The notes below the pieces were generated by a model, which worked only from the letters and a program-made list of their open reading frames with translations, searched no databases and was not told the DNA's origin. Of a stretch of DNA of 64,000 bases, positions 62,331 through 64,000 are shown piece by piece (within the stretch, counting starts at the first letter, position 1; each line of letters opens with the position of its first letter). Position numbers and translations under genes: made by a program. This DNA is from Bathynomus jamesi. Taxonomy: Eukaryota > Arthropoda > Malacostraca > Isopoda > Cirolanidae. The stretch covers positions 408,501 through 472,500 of the forward strand of contig JAJOZX010002358.1 in assembly GCA_023014485.1 (NCBI GenBank), in the 5' to 3' direction.

Positions 62331-63055
62331 TTAATACAACCTAGCGCATATTTTATGACCCGAGGGAAACACTTGAGCCTTCACGTTCAAAAGCATTTCT
62401 ACGCATTAACCCTCTGCAGTCTAGCTAATGACAGCATTTAATTGACGGCATTTGATTCCTATAGTGGAATATGGTTCGCGCTGAGAGAAGAAAACGCAAC
62501 TTCGCTCGCGTCCGCGGCAGGAACAAAGACGACACCCACTCGATGTCGCCAGCTAAACTTTGGAGACCCCTATCGGAAACACTTTACAAGTAGGCCACCC
62601 CAATGGCACCAGATGTTCCGATTAACGATGCCGAGCGTTTTCTTATTTTCACAGTACCCATAAAAAGCATCTAGTATCCACGCATGCCTCACCAGACATG
62701 ATCACCTTCAGCTGAACATCGTTCCATCTGCATTAACCCGAGGAACTCGAAATAATTAAACTACCGATGAAGACTGAACTCAGTGTATACTCCGATGTAT
62801 ACTCCAATCCAAGTGGCGTGACAGACTTTGAGTGAACTCCTCTAGTGAAGCGGACATCGAAAAAAAGTAATTGCCCAATAATGAAATTCCTAGTTATTCT
62901 TCGTTGCTAAATTGACACGCAGAGTATTCTCATTATTTCAGTATCATTACTACCAAATAGTTAAACTAATAGTTATTTCATGCTACTACATCGATTATTA
63001 CTTGACTAACCATGGTAAAATTGTTTCATTCCTAACTTAGAGTTTTCATCAAATA

Positions 63056-63089
<34 letters not shown>

Positions 63090-63271
63090 TGTATTATAAC
63101 ATTTGTATTATTTCGTGTGTATTTCGCTCCTTTCTCCCTTTTCTATCTGAGTTCATTCCTCTTCTGCTATAGACTTAGAAGACTTATAGAATAGAGGCAT
63201 TCTCACCTTGAATGCAGGGGGACGGTAGTGAAAATACCTCTCGACGTGAACATGTTATCTATTCTAGTCAG

Positions 63272-63330
63272 CGCCCTTGCTTTTTTACTCAAGTAGTGCT
63301 TGGTTCGAATCTTGGTGGGGGTACTTTGCA
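63272..63330 (+). repeat. tRNA-like SINE relic
   Basis: GTCAGCGCCCTTGC followed by GGTTCGAATCTTGG (B box), ending in (TA)n. Only the head is recognisable. Confidence 0.45.
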
Positions 63331-63372
63331 TATATATATATATAATATTATATATATTATATATATACATAC

Positions 63373-64000
63373 ACAGGGTGTTCGAAAAGTCCCGTTACCC
63401 GCTACAAAATGTACATATTGAAATACCAATTTTATTTTTGTGTGATTAATTGAATTTATATGTGATTTATTAACATTTTTTTCTTTTCCAGGTATTAGAG
63501 TTGTGTGAACAATGGCAAACCAGTCCACTTACACTCTGGAGGAAAGGATAGTGATGAGCACATGGGCTCATGAAAGGTCACATACTAGCAAAACGATGCA
63601 TGATATCCAGAATGATTTCAACACAAGATTCAATAAGGCTGCACCACCAAACAAGACGGTATTACGCTGGGAGAAAAAGCTGTTTGAAACTGGCTCCATC
63701 AAGGTCAGACCACGGTCGGGAAGACCAACAACGCGAGCAGAACAATGTGAAGGTGTAATTGCATCAGCGGCTCGTTCACCGAAAAATTCACTTCGGAAAC
63801 GATCACAAGAACTTGCAGTCCCCATGTCCACAATGAGAGATCACATCACAAAAGATCTCGGCATGAAATCATACCGCTCATACCGCTCATACTGTAATTA
63901 AAGTAATTGTTGCTAAGTTACTTTTTTCTTAAATTACACCTACCACATATAAATACCACCAATCTTTTACCGTTAGGTGGGGCAATGTACTATCCGAATG
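63373..64000 (+). mobile_element. Mariner-like transposon, 5' part
   Basis: The 5' end CAGGGTGTTCGAAAAGTCCC follows TA. The coding start is present, but the catalytic part is absent before the window ends. Confidence 0.8.
63512..63901 (+). pseudogene. Mariner transposase N-terminal domain only
   Basis: MANQSTYTLEERIVMSTW and NKTVLRWEKKLFETGSIK to SGRPTTRAEQ, the DNA-binding HTH pair of this mariner group. The frame ends after a short SYRSYRSYCN repeat. The remaining two thirds of the transposase are not in the 100 bases that follow, so it is truncated or interrupted. Confidence 0.85.

Larger units (their letters stand above)
61174..63371. other. Upstream of IR exon 1, no gene recognised
   Basis: (TA)n at 61781-61804, (CA)n/(TA)n at 62072-62130 and (ATT)n at 63059-63089. 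Two tRNA-like relics are noted separately. The IR promoter should lie here, but no core element stands out. Confidence 0.5.

Noticed and set aside
62442..62663. 73-codon frame upstream of the IR gene
   Set aside because: No domain, splice partner or repeat similarity. Length is within chance for this composition.

Overview
This 64 kb window is AT-rich arthropod nuclear DNA, most likely from a decapod or other malacostracan crustacean. The reasons are a troponin C gene of arthropod type (only EF-hands II and IV look functional), a divergent ionotropic-receptor (IR) gene with small coding exons in multi-kilobase introns, very abundant (TA)n microsatellites, and many Tc1/mariner, hAT, CR1-like, Ty3/gypsy and tRNA-SINE insertions. 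The species cannot be named from the sequence alone.

Two host genes can be reconstructed and they face each other. Troponin C (+ strand) has its last four coding exons at 6755-10559; the first coding exon lies upstream of, or was not found in, the window. The IR gene (- strand) runs from 61173 down to 12351 in eleven exons. Every exon junction is phase-compatible and together they give a 637-residue open frame with a signal peptide, S1, M1, pore loop, M3, S2 and M4. Only about 4 percent of the IR gene span is coding; its introns hold most of the repeats described here. The two genes are tail to tail, about 1.4 kb apart.

Layout. 1-5660: a 2.7 kb TIR element with a GC-rich transposase-like ORF, a palindrome resembling Penelope-like element ends between (TA)n tracts, a mariner with one stop codon, and small MITEs. 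6755-10559: troponin C, with foldback elements in its introns. 12351-17431: IR exons 11 to 7, with a 222-bp hAT palindrome and an 895-bp mariner palindrome in the introns. 17432-30793 (IR intron 6): composite tRNA SINEs, a LINE whose 3' tail the SINEs share, a hAT carrying a second nested transposon, a CR1 fragment, and a foldback element built from repeated words. 30794-38416: IR exons 6 to 3, a 51-bp minisatellite, SINEs and another foldback element. 38417-46734 (intron 2): several mariners and two hAT elements, one nested in a mariner. 46908-60980 (intron 1): a second CR1 copy, a cluster of about 450-bp units in mixed orientation, a 311-bp satellite, a hAT MITE, and a CsRn1-type Ty3/gypsy element inside a mariner. 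After IR exon 1 (60981-61173) the window ends in mostly featureless DNA and the 5' part of another mariner.

The signal most worth a second look is a foldback family (8687-9232, 26732-27252, 36248-36441, and halves near 15500 and 16700). Its members share a palindromic core, but each carries its own version of a short word beginning GGATCA, and repeats of the word within a copy are nearly identical. Other strong signals are very long palindromes inside introns, LINE/SINE tail sharing, and two unrelated hAT elements with the same 8-bp target duplication. All calls come from reading the sequence; no database search was run.
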